Source: UBA7803 sp040219935 (lineage in GTDB: Bacteria > Pseudomonadota > Gammaproteobacteria > Pseudomonadales > Azotimanducaceae). From it: 64,000 nt of DNA. The stretch lies in the NCBI GenBank assembly GCA_040219935.1, contig JAVJUA010000080.1:62001-126000 (forward strand), read 5' to 3'. The notes beneath the pieces were generated by a model, which was not told the origin of the DNA, made no database searches, and was given only the letters and a program-made list of their open reading frames with translations. The position numbers and the translations under genes are program-made. This document shows, piece after piece, positions 44,101 to 52,111 of this stretch; within the stretch, counting starts at the first letter, position 1, and every line of letters begins with the position of its first letter.

Positions 44101-44222
44101 TCGGCCTCGGGGTACTCGCGCACCTCCAGCGTGGCGATGGAGCGCAGCCCCAGCACGAGAATGAGCAGGCTGACCACGGAGGCCAGCACCGGACGGCGAA
44201 CGAAGATGTCGGTGAAGTTCAT
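41148..44222 (-). CDS. RND multidrug-efflux pump (AcrB/MexF-like)
   Basis: A 1024-residue RND transporter, full length for the family. First helix MNFTDIFVRRPVLASVVSLL and the periplasmic blocks typical of HAE-1 pumps are present. The proton-relay helix shows LAIGLVVDDAIVVVENVHRH, with the paired Asp residues, and TM10-12 follow. It exports hydrophobic drugs or lipids in exchange for protons. The start overlaps the stop of the adaptor gene (ATGA). No outer-membrane channel gene is linked, so it must borrow a TolC-like partner. Confidence 0.93.
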   Translation of the reverse strand: MNFTDIFVRRPVLASVVSLLILVLGLRSIATLEVREYPEAEQAMVTVMTVFPGADADLVQSFISVPLQRAVAEADGIDYVESSSSQGVSIVRAYMRLNYDAYDALAEIQGKVASERNNLPNEAQDPVISLSTSDSWALIYIALLSDQMNTAQMTDYTLRSIVPRLQALPGVAKASINGDQTMALRVWLDPERMTALNMTASEVRQALRRENVQAAVGETKGANLKINLSATTNLTTVAEFENLVLRTDGMAVTRLRDVADVVLSTSNPDQESWFDGQPAVMLAITMTPGANPLDLSAEVNALLPEIEAQLLPGMQLKLVYDGSLYIEASIAEVYITLSEAVLIVLLVIFLSLGAWQAALIPALSVPLSLIGGAFLMLLMGFSINLLTLLAMLLAIGLVVDDAIVVVENVHRHIMEGKTPFDAAIQGARELVLPIISMTTTLVAVYAPIGFMGGLAGSLFTEFAYALAGAVIISGVVALTLSPMLAARLMPDRTHQTWLEQRVERAFSFQVGIYQRLLRDALRYLPVPLLVAAAVTGSIYVLYSGSTRELAPTEDREVLNVQISAPETATLEYTAAHAAQVVEAFRSFPEYLRSFLLLGGGGTPATSFGGFRFVPVAERERSQMELQPLAQQMVNQIAGVQVAVFTFPSLPGAARGTPLQFVISGDVPYEQLVELADDVIGAGYASGNFVYLRKSAEIALPLGRLIIDRDRAGDLGVDMDEVAATLSTLLGGGYVNRFNQAGRSYEVIPQVSRRHRLEASQLNEFHVRGGDGTLIPLASFMSLEREIEPTQRAQFQQLNSVTVSGIMAPGVSLGDAMAFMERTANETFPTGIGYDYTGESRQLMQQGNALLWTFFLSLLVIYLVLAAQYESWRDPLIILVSVPMSIAGAMLFVYLGFATINLYTQIGLITLIGLIAKNGILIVDFANRLQVTEGLDKREAVARATAIRYRPILMTTVAMLMAMVPLLLATGPGSVSRFQMGLVIFTGLGLGTLFTLFVVPAVYVLLARDRRADRARATVPEPEPA

Positions 44223-45325
44223 CCGTCGATCACGTCGTCAGGCAACGGAACGCCCTCGGTGATCACCACCGCCTGCCGGTCGCGCAGTTTCAGGTGGCCG
44301 GTGTGCACCACCAGGTCGCCGGCCTCGAGCCCGGAGAGGATCTCCACGCGCTCGCCGCGGGTGCGGCCCACCTGCACCGCCTGCCGACGCACGGTCATGC
44401 GGTCGCCGGCGTCGTCGATCACGAACACCGACTCCCCGTACGCGAAGAAGCTGATGGCCGTGCGCGGTAGGGTCGGCACCGGCTCCGGGTCGCCGAGGAT
44501 GAGGTGCACCGTGGCGAACATGCCGGGCTGCAGGCGCTGATCGGCGTTGTCGAGCACGCCCCGCAGCCTGAGGGTACGCGTGCGCTCGTCCACCTTCGGG
44601 CTCACCACCTGCAGGGTGCCCTGGAACACGGTCTGAGGCCAGGCGGCAACGTTCAGCTCGAGGGGCTGGCCGGCGTGGACCTGGGCCCGATGCCGCTCCG
44701 GCACCGTGAAGTCGACGTAGATGGGCGACAGGCTCTGCATCTCGACGATGGTCTCGCCGGGCGCGACGATGGTGCCGAGGCCGACCTGGCGGATGCCGAG
44801 CACGCCGTCGAAGGGCGCGCGAATGGTCTTCTTTCTGACCTGAACCTGCTGGCGCTCGACCTGGGCTGCGAGGTTGGCCACCTCGCTCTTGCTGCGGTCG
44901 AGTTGCGACTGCGAGAACGCGGCGGAGCCGCGCACGCGTTCGACCCGCTCCAGCTCGATGCGGGCCAGGTCGAGTTCGGCCTGCAGGGATTGCAGCAGCG
45001 CCCGGTCGTCGCTGTCGTCGAGGCGCACCAGCACGTCGCCCGCCGACACCGCCGCGCCGGAAGCGAACGCGATCTCCACCACCTTGCCGGAGACCTCGGA
45101 GGCGATGGCCACGTCCTGGATGGCCGTCAGCCCGCCCACTGCCTCGATGCGTGCTGCCCAGGGCGTGAGCTCCACGCGGGTCGCGGTCACGGTGGCCGGT
45201 GGCGCGCCGCCGGCCATGGCCCGGGCCCGGGCATCGGACTGCTGCTGCTTGAAATAGCCAATTCCCAGGGCAATCAGCCCCAGGGCCAGGACGGTGAGCG
45301 TGAGTCGTTTGAACAAGGGCGGCAA
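44219..45325 (-). CDS. RND-pump periplasmic adaptor (MFP)
   Basis: A 368-residue adaptor. An N-terminal membrane helix (TLTVLALGLIALGIGYF), a lipoyl half (IASEVSGKVVEIAFASG), a short coiled coil (QSLQAELDLARIELERVERV), second lipoyl half (IRAPFDGVLGIRQVGLGTIV) and a beta-barrel (VDFTVPERHRAQVHAGQPLE) follow in order, the MexH/AcrA pattern. It couples the RND pump to the outer membrane. It is divergent from the acyl-CoA ligase at 45448. Confidence 0.92.
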   Translation of the reverse strand: MPPLFKRLTLTVLALGLIALGIGYFKQQQSDARARAMAGGAPPATVTATRVELTPWAARIEAVGGLTAIQDVAIASEVSGKVVEIAFASGAAVSAGDVLVRLDDSDDRALLQSLQAELDLARIELERVERVRGSAAFSQSQLDRSKSEVANLAAQVERQQVQVRKKTIRAPFDGVLGIRQVGLGTIVAPGETIVEMQSLSPIYVDFTVPERHRAQVHAGQPLELNVAAWPQTVFQGTLQVVSPKVDERTRTLRLRGVLDNADQRLQPGMFATVHLILGDPEPVPTLPRTAISFFAYGESVFVIDDAGDRMTVRRQAVQVGRTRGERVEILSGLEAGDLVVHTGHLKLRDRQAVVITEGVPLPDDVIDG

Positions 45326-45447
45326 ACTTGGGCGGATGGTGGGCCGGCGAGTATCGCACGGTGGTGCCCCAACGACGACTCTCGGAAACCGGGGTGTCTG
45401 GCGGGCCCGGGTATGCGACGCTAAGCTCCTCGGGGGGAGGGTTCAGC

Positions 45448-47079
45448 GTGCGCCAGCTTAGCGATCATCGAATACACGTCACCACCATCGGCGACCTGCT
45501 ACTGCAGGCGGCGGATCGTGTCGGCGAACGCCCGGCCCTGATCTTTCCCGATCGCCGGCTCAGCTATCGGCAACTGACGGACGCCGGGTATCGGCGCGCG
45601 CGCAGCCTGGTCACGCTCGGCGTCGAGCCTGGCGACCACGTCGGCATTCTCATGGCCAACTGCCTGGAGTACATGGAGCTGCTGCTCGGCTGTGCCCTCA
45701 TCGGGGCCGTGGCCGTGCCCATGAACGCCCGCTACCGGGCGGCCGAGTTCGCCTACGTCATCGACGATGCGGACCTGAAGCTGCTGGTGACGTCGGATCT
45801 GATCGCCGAGTACGCCGACTTCGGCGAGCGGCTGCACGCGGCGCTGCCGGACCTGGCAGGCGCCAGAGACGTTCGCAACCTGAACCTGTCGGGCGCGCCC
45901 AGGCTGCGGGCCATGGTCATGCTGGGCGCGCAGACGCCGCCCGGGTTTGTCCCCCAGGCCGATTTCGAGGCGGCGGCGGATCAGACCGCGAACGACCAGG
46001 TGGATGTGCTGCGCGTGCGGGTGCGGCTCGAGCAGCCGGCGATCATGATGTACACGTCCGGTACCACGGCCAACCCCAAGGGCTGCCCGCTCACCCACGG
46101 CGCGCTGGTGCGCAACGGCGGCAATATGAACCGGGAGCGTTACTTCCTCACCGAGACCGACGTGTTCTGGGCGCCCCTGCCCATGTTCCACATGGCCGCC
46201 ATCCTGCCGTTTCTGGCGTGTCTCGACGCGGGCGCGGCCATGGCGTCCATGACCCACGTGGAGGCGGGCACGGCGCTGCACATGATGGAGCGGGACCGGG
46301 TGACCGTGGCGTTCCCGAGCTTCCCCACGGTCACCAACGACCTGATCAGCCACCCGAACTTCGAGAAGACCGACCTGTCGGCCCTGCGGCGGATCAACAA
46401 CGTGGCGCCGGTGGAGATGCTGCGCCGCTTTCAGGCGGCGTTCCCCCAGGCGGTGCAGACCGGCGCTTACGGGCTCACCGAGGCGTCCGGCGTGATCTCG
46501 TTCAACCACCCCGACGAGAGCCTGGAAGAGCGGCTCGACGCCTGCGGCGTGCCCTTCCCGGGCCTCGAGGTGCGCATTACCGACCCGGAGTCCCTGGAGG
46601 AGGTGCCGACGGATCAGCGCGGCGAGCTCTGGGTGCGCGGCTACGCCGTGTTCGGCGGTTATCACAAGAGCCCCGAGAAGAACGCCGAGAGCTTTCACGA
46701 CGGCTGGTTTCGCACCGGCGATCTGTGCAGCGTCAACCCGCGCGGCGCCATTCGCTACCACGGCCGCATCAAGGACATGCTGAAGGTGGGAGGCGAGAAC
46801 GTGGCAGCGCTGGAGATCGAGTCCTGGCTGGCCCGGCATCCGGCGGTGCGCCTCGCCCAGGTGATCGGCCGCGAGGACCCGCGGCTGCAGGAGGTGCCGG
46901 TGGCCTTCGTCGAGCTGGTCCCGGGCGCGAAGGCGACGGCCGACGAGCTGATCGAGCACTGCCGCGAGGGGCTCGCCAGCTTCAAGGTGCCGCGGGCGGT
47001 GCAGTTCGTCACCGAGTGGCCCATGTCCAGCACCAAGGTGCAGAAGTTCAAGCTGCGCGAGTTGCTCACGCGTGCCTGA
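45448..47079 (+). CDS. AMP-forming acyl-CoA synthetase
   Basis: A 543-residue ANL-superfamily ligase. P-loop YTSGTTANPKG, A4/A5 region TGAYGLTEASGV, adenylate-binding GELWVRGYAVFGGYH and FRTGDLCSVNPRG, hinge RIKDMLKVGGENVAALEIES and the catalytic C-terminal Lys in STKVQKFKLRELL are all present. It activates a fatty, aromatic or similar acid to its CoA thioester. The start is GTG 45448, chosen because a strong GGGGGGAGG lies seven to sixteen bases before it and homology begins at once; the longer frame to 45328 lacks support. The following MFS gene overlaps its end. Confidence 0.88.
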   Translation: MRQLSDHRIHVTTIGDLLLQAADRVGERPALIFPDRRLSYRQLTDAGYRRARSLVTLGVEPGDHVGILMANCLEYMELLLGCALIGAVAVPMNARYRAAEFAYVIDDADLKLLVTSDLIAEYADFGERLHAALPDLAGARDVRNLNLSGAPRLRAMVMLGAQTPPGFVPQADFEAAADQTANDQVDVLRVRVRLEQPAIMMYTSGTTANPKGCPLTHGALVRNGGNMNRERYFLTETDVFWAPLPMFHMAAILPFLACLDAGAAMASMTHVEAGTALHMMERDRVTVAFPSFPTVTNDLISHPNFEKTDLSALRRINNVAPVEMLRRFQAAFPQAVQTGAYGLTEASGVISFNHPDESLEERLDACGVPFPGLEVRITDPESLEEVPTDQRGELWVRGYAVFGGYHKSPEKNAESFHDGWFRTGDLCSVNPRGAIRYHGRIKDMLKVGGENVAALEIESWLARHPAVRLAQVIGREDPRLQEVPVAFVELVPGAKATADELIEHCREGLASFKVPRAVQFVTEWPMSSTKVQKFKLRELLTRA

Positions 47080-48451
47080 CCAGACCATTCCTGAGCAGAC
47101 CGCTCCTGATCAGGCCGTTCCTGAGCAAGCTGTTCCTGAGCAGGCATGGCCGCCGGCCCGGGTGGGCATCTACGCCACGGTCATCCTCACCCTGGCGTAC
47201 ACCTTCTCGTTCGTCGACCGGCAGGTTCTGAACCTGCTGGTGGAGCCGATCCGTGAGGATCTCGGCCTCTCCGACACCAGCATCAGCTTCCTCCAGGGGC
47301 TCGCGTTCGTCATTCCCTACGTGCTGATGAGCGTACCGATCGGCCGCCTGGTGGATACGTTCAATCGGATCGTGGTGCTGATCGGCGGCGTGCTGGCCTG
47401 GAGCGCGGCCACCTTCGCCTGCGGCCTGTCCGGAACCTATGCCCAGCTGCTGGCCGCGCGCATGGGCGTCGGTGCCGGAGAAGCGTCGGTGACGCCGGCC
47501 GCATGGTCCTTGCTGGCCGACTACTTTCCCCCGGACCGGCTGGCCCGCCCGGTCAGCTTCTATCTCATGGGGCCCTACCTGGGCGCCGGCCTGGCCCTCA
47601 TCGGCGGCGCCTACGTCATCGACTGGGTGGGCGAGACAGGCCGAGTGGCGCTGCCGCTGGTCGGCGAGATGGCCGCCTGGCAGGTCACGTTCATGGCGGT
47701 GGCGCTGCCGGGCATCCTGCTGGCCGCCCTGCTGGCGACGTTGCCCGACCCGCCCCGCCGTCAGGTCGCCGGTGTGGTGCCGGCGGCGCCGGGCTGGTCC
47801 GAGGTGCTGCGCTTCGTACGTAGCGAGTGGCGCATCTACGTCGCCGTGCTGCTGGGGGTGCCCTTCCTGGTGGTGATCCTCTACGGCCTGCAGGCCTGGG
47901 TGCCGACCATTCTGGTGCGGGTGTACGGCTGGAGCCTGGCGGATGCCGGCCGCATCTACGGCACCATCGCCCTGCTGGCAGGCTCGCTGGGCGTGCTGAG
48001 CGGCCCGATTGCCGGGAGCTGGCTGGAGCGGCGGGGCCATGCCGACTTCCCGCTACGCCTGGGCGCGTATGCGGCGGTCGCCGTAGTGCTCGCCATGGGC
48101 TCGTTGCCCTGGCAGACCTCGGGCGCTGGAGCGCTGGTGTGCGTGGCGCTGGCCAGCTACTTCGTCACCCTGCCGCTGGCGCTCATGGCCTACGTCACCC
48201 AGATGGTGACGCCGAACACCATGCGCGGCGTGCTCGCGGGGCTGTACGTGGTCTGCACCAACGTCATCGGCCTTGGTCTGGGGCCGACGCTGGTGGCGGT
48301 GACCACCGACTACGTGGTCGGCGATCCCGCCCGCGTGCACGTGTCGCTGACCCTGGTGACGCTGGTGGTGGCGCCGGTGGCCCTGGTGCTGATGATCAGC
48401 GGCATGGCGGCGTTTCGGGTCTGGCACGCCCGCTTCGCCGCCGGCGCCTGA
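47072..48451 (+). CDS. MFS transporter (Spinster-type) with proline-rich repeat tail
   Basis: A 459-residue transporter with about twelve helices. TFSFVDRQVLNLLVEPIRED on the first helix and SVPIGRLVDTFNRI in the second loop are characteristic of the Spns/organic-anion MFS group. The first 25 residues are a soluble tail of five P-[DE]-Q-[AT]-x units. GTG 47072 overlaps the last codons of the acyl-CoA ligase gene, so the pair is coupled, and the transporter probably imports the ligase's substrate acid. Confidence 0.85.
   Translation: MPDQTIPEQTAPDQAVPEQAVPEQAWPPARVGIYATVILTLAYTFSFVDRQVLNLLVEPIREDLGLSDTSISFLQGLAFVIPYVLMSVPIGRLVDTFNRIVVLIGGVLAWSAATFACGLSGTYAQLLAARMGVGAGEASVTPAAWSLLADYFPPDRLARPVSFYLMGPYLGAGLALIGGAYVIDWVGETGRVALPLVGEMAAWQVTFMAVALPGILLAALLATLPDPPRRQVAGVVPAAPGWSEVLRFVRSEWRIYVAVLLGVPFLVVILYGLQAWVPTILVRVYGWSLADAGRIYGTIALLAGSLGVLSGPIAGSWLERRGHADFPLRLGAYAAVAVVLAMGSLPWQTSGAGALVCVALASYFVTLPLALMAYVTQMVTPNTMRGVLAGLYVVCTNVIGLGLGPTLVAVTTDYVVGDPARVHVSLTLVTLVVAPVALVLMISGMAAFRVWHARFAAGA
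47075..47146 (+). repeat. Imperfect 15-base tandem repeat in MFS N-terminus
   Basis: Five imperfect copies of a 15-base unit (consensus CCTGAGCAGGCCGTT) encode the successive pentads PDQTI, PEQTA, PDQAV, PEQAV and PEQA. Because the unit is a multiple of three, gain or loss of copies would change only the length of the cytoplasmic tail before the first membrane helix. The first copy overlaps the stop codon of the upstream gene. Confidence 0.75.
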
Positions 48452-48481
48452 GGCTGCCGCCAGGGCCGGCCTGCCATTGGA

Positions 48482-49069
48482 TCACGAGCCGCTGCCGGCG
48501 GCGTCGAGAATGGCCGCGGCAATGTCGTCCAGCAGCTCGCGCATTCTGGCGACCGCGTGGGCGTGACCGTCCTCGGTCAGATCACGGCTGAACCGGAAGT
48601 CGGCCAGGCGCGGTGGCCGGTCGGCGGCAAGCAGCTGATAGCGCCCGGCCGCCACCACCTCGCCTCGGTCGTTGGCCTGCAGGCTGTCGATGCGCACCCG
48701 CAGCCGAAGATCGGCGGGCCCGGCCCAGTCGCCGCCACCGAGCACGCAGGAATAGGCGTCCGTGCGCGCCTGCAATGCTCTGACCAGTGCCTTCGGCAGC
48801 GCCAGGTCCAGGCTCTCGGCCCAGAGGTGCGTCCTCGACAGCTGCACCTGGTGATCGCCCGTCTGCAGCACCATGCCCGGCTGCTTCAGATAGGCGGCCA
48901 GATCGACGCGTTCCAATCCCAGGATGGGGCGTTGCGCGTGTTCGACGACGCGCTGCGCCTGGGTCGCGCCCGGATCGAGGAGGTAATAGCTGACGGGCAC
49001 CGGCGCCGACCCGGCGCAGCCGGCGATGGCCGCCCACGCCAGCGCGGCGATGCAGGCACGCGTCATCAA
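48482..49069 (-). CDS. pqiC: PqiC lipoprotein of envelope lipid transporter
   Basis: A 195-residue lipoprotein (signal ending AIAGC) with the ABC-type transport auxiliary fold: SYYLLDPG at the start, then ILGLERVDLAAYLKQPGMVL, a beta strand followed by AESLDLALPKALVRAL. In E. coli PqiC docks the PqiB barrel at the outer membrane. Its start overlaps the pqiB stop by four bases. Confidence 0.88.
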   Translation of the reverse strand: MMTRACIAALAWAAIAGCAGSAPVPVSYYLLDPGATQAQRVVEHAQRPILGLERVDLAAYLKQPGMVLQTGDHQVQLSRTHLWAESLDLALPKALVRALQARTDAYSCVLGGGDWAGPADLRLRVRIDSLQANDRGEVVAAGRYQLLAADRPPRLADFRFSRDLTEDGHAHAVARMRELLDDIAAAILDAAGSGS

Positions 49070-50721
49070 GGTCGCTTCCTCATGGGTATCGCCTCTTCGG
49101 GTGGGTCGGCAGAGAAAATCAGGCTGTTGGGCTTGTTCTTCAGCTCGGTGACCAGCGGCCGCAGCTCTTCGACCAGGGTCGCCGTGCTCTGCAGCGCCCG
49201 CTGCAGGTCGCGGTTGGTGGCCGAGTCACCGGAGAACGAAGCGGCCAGCGACTCGACGGCGGCCAGGGTACGCGACATCTGCGCCACCAGTTCGGCGTTG
49301 CGCTGGTGACCGAGCATATCCTCACCGGACTCGGCCAGGCCGCGGATGCTGGCGAGCGTGGCGCTGGCGTCGTCGATCAGGGTGCCCAGGCGTTCGGTCA
49401 CCGCTTCCACCGGCAATTGGTTCAGCCGCGCCAGCAGTTCCTCGATGCTGTGGGTGAACTTCTCGAAGGTGTCCTGGCGGGTGGGAATCACCGCCAGGTC
49501 TTCGAACATGGCCAGTTCGGCGTTGCTCGCGGTGTCGTCGTAGGCCAGGTCGACGAGCTGCTGGCCGAGCAGGAAGTTCTGGGAGCGGATCGTGGCAGTC
49601 AGGCCCTGGCGGATCCAGGCATTGATGTCCGCCGTGGCGCGCTCGATGCCGGCCTCGGAGTCCGGCAGCCCCAGCCGGCCCGGGTGTATCTCGATCAGCA
49701 CCGGAATCGCCAGCGATCGGTCCAGCAGGTTGGTGCCGGGTGGCAGGTAGTCGGTGCGCAGCACCTGTCCGACCTGCAGGCCCCGGTACATCACCGGGGC
49801 GCCGACGTTCAGGCCGCCGACGCTGTCACGGACCAGTACCCAGTACCGGATCGCGTGCAGGTAGTGCGGCTCGAAGATGGCGGCGCGGTTGGGGTAGATG
49901 TAGAACCGGGTGCCCTCCTCGGCGAGCTGATCGGGCGCCTGACCGGCCAGCACCGAGAACGAGATGCCGCCTCGGACGAGCGCCGACAGCGGGCCGGTCT
50001 CGACATCGATGCCGTCGGTGCTTACCTCGGCGCGGATGCCGCTCGAGCGCCAGAAACGGGTGTTCGCGGTGACCAGCTGATGGTAGGGCGCTTCGATGAA
50101 GGCGCTGTAGTAGATGCGGCGCTCGTCGAAGTCGAAGGTGAGGTCTTCGATCTTGCCTACCGTGATCCCCTGGTAGTGGATCTGGTCGCCCTTGGCGAAC
50201 GAGAACTCGCCCTCGGTGGTCAGCACCACGTGCACACCCGGCGTGCCGAGCGGCGTCAGCGGTGGCGCGTCGAGGCCTCGGAATTTGCTGGTGCGCCGGC
50301 CTTCGCGGCTCGGCGAGAAGCGGATGTACTGCCCGGTCAGGATCGTGCCCAGGCCCGATACCCCGGACAGGCCGATGCTCGGCTGCACCACCCAGAAGCG
50401 GGAGCCCTGGCGCAGCAGGTCGCGGAACTCGAGATGGATGCGCGCCGTGACGATCACCCCGTCGAGATCGTCATTGAGCGTGATCGCCTCCACCTGCCCG
50501 ACCTCGACGTCGCGGGTCTTCACCTTGGTCTTTTCAGCCTCGAGGCCCTCGGCGGTGGCGAACTCGATGGTGATCAGCGGGCCCTGGCTGGCCCAGTCGT
50601 CGTACACCATCCACGCGCCCACCGCAAAGGCGACGATGGGTATGAGCCAGAGCGGGGATATCCGCCGCAGCGGCGCAACGGTGGCGGGGGGTACGTCCGG
50701 GTCGCGGGCGGGCTCAGTCAT
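49066..50721 (-). CDS. pqiB: PqiB, MCE-domain lipid-transport tunnel
   Basis: A 551-residue membrane-anchored protein: one N-terminal helix (LIPIVAFAVGAWMVYDDW) and three tandem MCE/MlaD domains (first starts LITIEFATAEGLEAEKTKVK, second GEFSFAKGDQIHYQGITVGK, third VGGLNVGAPVMYRGLQVGQV), then a long helical C-terminus forming the needle. It forms a hexameric tunnel that carries phospholipid across the periplasm. Its start overlaps the pqiA C-half gene by eight bases. Confidence 0.93.
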   Translation of the reverse strand: MTEPARDPDVPPATVAPLRRISPLWLIPIVAFAVGAWMVYDDWASQGPLITIEFATAEGLEAEKTKVKTRDVEVGQVEAITLNDDLDGVIVTARIHLEFRDLLRQGSRFWVVQPSIGLSGVSGLGTILTGQYIRFSPSREGRRTSKFRGLDAPPLTPLGTPGVHVVLTTEGEFSFAKGDQIHYQGITVGKIEDLTFDFDERRIYYSAFIEAPYHQLVTANTRFWRSSGIRAEVSTDGIDVETGPLSALVRGGISFSVLAGQAPDQLAEEGTRFYIYPNRAAIFEPHYLHAIRYWVLVRDSVGGLNVGAPVMYRGLQVGQVLRTDYLPPGTNLLDRSLAIPVLIEIHPGRLGLPDSEAGIERATADINAWIRQGLTATIRSQNFLLGQQLVDLAYDDTASNAELAMFEDLAVIPTRQDTFEKFTHSIEELLARLNQLPVEAVTERLGTLIDDASATLASIRGLAESGEDMLGHQRNAELVAQMSRTLAAVESLAASFSGDSATNRDLQRALQSTATLVEELRPLVTELKNKPNSLIFSADPPEEAIPMRKRP

Positions 50722-51343
50722 AACGGTCCCAGAACAACCGCGGGTCGAAGCTGTTGGCCGCCAGCATGGTAAAGACCACCATGCCGGCGAATGCGAGTGC
50801 CGCCGGCCCCGGGTGAATCGACAGCAGGTTGCCGAGCTGAATCAGGCTCGCCAGGAAGGCGACGACGAACACATCGACCATCGACCAGCGCCCCACCAGC
50901 TCCGTGAATCGGAAGATGCGGATCTTGCTCTGGGGGTTGTCGTAGACCCTGAATTGCTCGGCCAGGCACAGGCCGATGAGGGCGATGAACTTGGCCACCG
51001 GCACCAGCAGGCTGGCGATGAAAATGATCGCGGCGATCAGGTAGTCGCCGTACTGCCAGAGCACCACCACGCCGCCCGCGATGGTGCTGAACGATTCGCT
51101 GCCGAGCTGGCTGGTGCGCATGATCGGCAGGGCGTTGGCTGGCACGTAGAGGACCATGGCCGTGAGTAGGAATGCCCAGCTGCGCTGCAGGCTCTGGTGC
51201 TTGCGGCCGTGCAGACGATGGGCGCAGAACTCGCAGCGTCGGCGGGCGGCGGCTTGCACGGTGCCGCAGTGGTGGCAGCTCAGCAGCCGCCGGCCGCGCC
51301 AGGCGCCGCGTTCAGGCGGGAGTGACGTGGTGCTGTCGTTCAC
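50714..51343 (-). CDS. pqiA: PqiA-like inner-membrane protein, second half
   Basis: A 209-residue protein with one PqiA domain: a zinc-ribbon start (LLSCHHCGTVQAAARRRCEF CAHRL, in two parts) and four membrane helices, including ALPIMRTSQLGSESFSTIAG and FTELVGRWSMVDVFVVAFLA. The E. coli PqiA is about 420 residues with two such domains; here the two halves are separate genes that overlap by 32 bases. The two products probably pair in the membrane. Confidence 0.87.
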   Translation of the reverse strand: MNDSTTSLPPERGAWRGRRLLSCHHCGTVQAAARRRCEFCAHRLHGRKHQSLQRSWAFLLTAMVLYVPANALPIMRTSQLGSESFSTIAGGVVVLWQYGDYLIAAIIFIASLLVPVAKFIALIGLCLAEQFRVYDNPQSKIRIFRFTELVGRWSMVDVFVVAFLASLIQLGNLLSIHPGPAALAFAGMVVFTMLAANSFDPRLFWDRYD

Positions 51344-51956
51344 GAGCGATGTGCCGGATGGTTCGGGCGAGCTGGAACTTGTCCACGTGCAGCATGGCAG
51401 CCACCAGGCAGACGTTGAAGAGGGCGTACGACCAGAATGAAAAGCCCACCTGCACGTTGGCCATGCTCGCGACCTTGACCATGCTGACCAGGATGCCCAG
51501 AAAGAAGATCTCGGCCATGTTCCAGAAACGCAGGTAGCCGACCACGCGCAGCAGCGTGATGGTGCGCGGCGACACGGCGCGCATCTTGATCGCCGCCGCG
51601 AGCCAGACCACCAGACCGGCGAAGACGGTGGGCAGGCCGATGATGACGACGAGCATGAAGGCGCCGAGCGCGGGCTCGTCGAGCTCGAAGAGCGTCTGCA
51701 CCGTCTGGAACAGGGTGATGTCCCGCACCTGGCCCTGTACCGACATGTGCACCATGTCGAACAGGGTGCTGAACAGCAGGCAGATCATGGCGGTGATGGC
51801 GAACACCAGCATGCGATCGACCGCATTGCGGTGCGCGCAGGTGAAGACATAGCCGCAACGGGGGCAGCTCGCCTTGTGCGCCTCGGGTAGATTGCCGATC
51901 TCGACCAGCAGGTCGCACTCGGGGCAGATCGCGTACTCATAGTGTGGGGCCTGCAT
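51312..51956 (-). CDS. pqiA: PqiA-like inner-membrane protein, first half
   Basis: A 214-residue PqiA domain beginning MQAPHYEYAICPECDLLVEI with a second cysteine pair in KASCPRCGYVF, followed by four helices and the conserved LRFWNMAEIFFLGILVSMVK. It is the first gene of a five-cistron-like order pqiA-N, pqiA-C, pqiB, pqiC, all overlapping. Start ATG 51956 puts the zinc ribbon at the N-terminus; the frame is open to 51980. Confidence 0.87.
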   Translation of the reverse strand: MQAPHYEYAICPECDLLVEIGNLPEAHKASCPRCGYVFTCAHRNAVDRMLVFAITAMICLLFSTLFDMVHMSVQGQVRDITLFQTVQTLFELDEPALGAFMLVVIIGLPTVFAGLVVWLAAAIKMRAVSPRTITLLRVVGYLRFWNMAEIFFLGILVSMVKVASMANVQVGFSFWSYALFNVCLVAAMLHVDKFQLARTIRHIARERQHHVTPA

Positions 51957-52044
51957 AGGCTGGCCGCGAGCGCCGAGCAACGGCGACGAGGCCGATTATC
52001 CGGTCCAGCAGGGGCGCGGGCAATTGCGGCGCGCACCGAAAGAA

Positions 52045-52070
52045 CAACGGGCGCCATGAGGCGCCCGTTG
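52045..52070 (-). terminator. Intrinsic terminator after the TonB receptor gene
   Basis: Perfect 11-base stem (CAACGGGCGCC, 52045-52055, with GGCGCCCGTTG, 52060-52070) and a four-base loop. Read on the minus strand it lies about 40 bases beyond the receptor's stop and is followed by TTCTTTC, a short U-rich run, as expected of a rho-independent terminator. Confidence 0.7.
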
Positions 52071-52111
52071 CGTGGTCGTTGCCGGTCCTGAGCGGCCGGC
52101 CTACCGTACGG

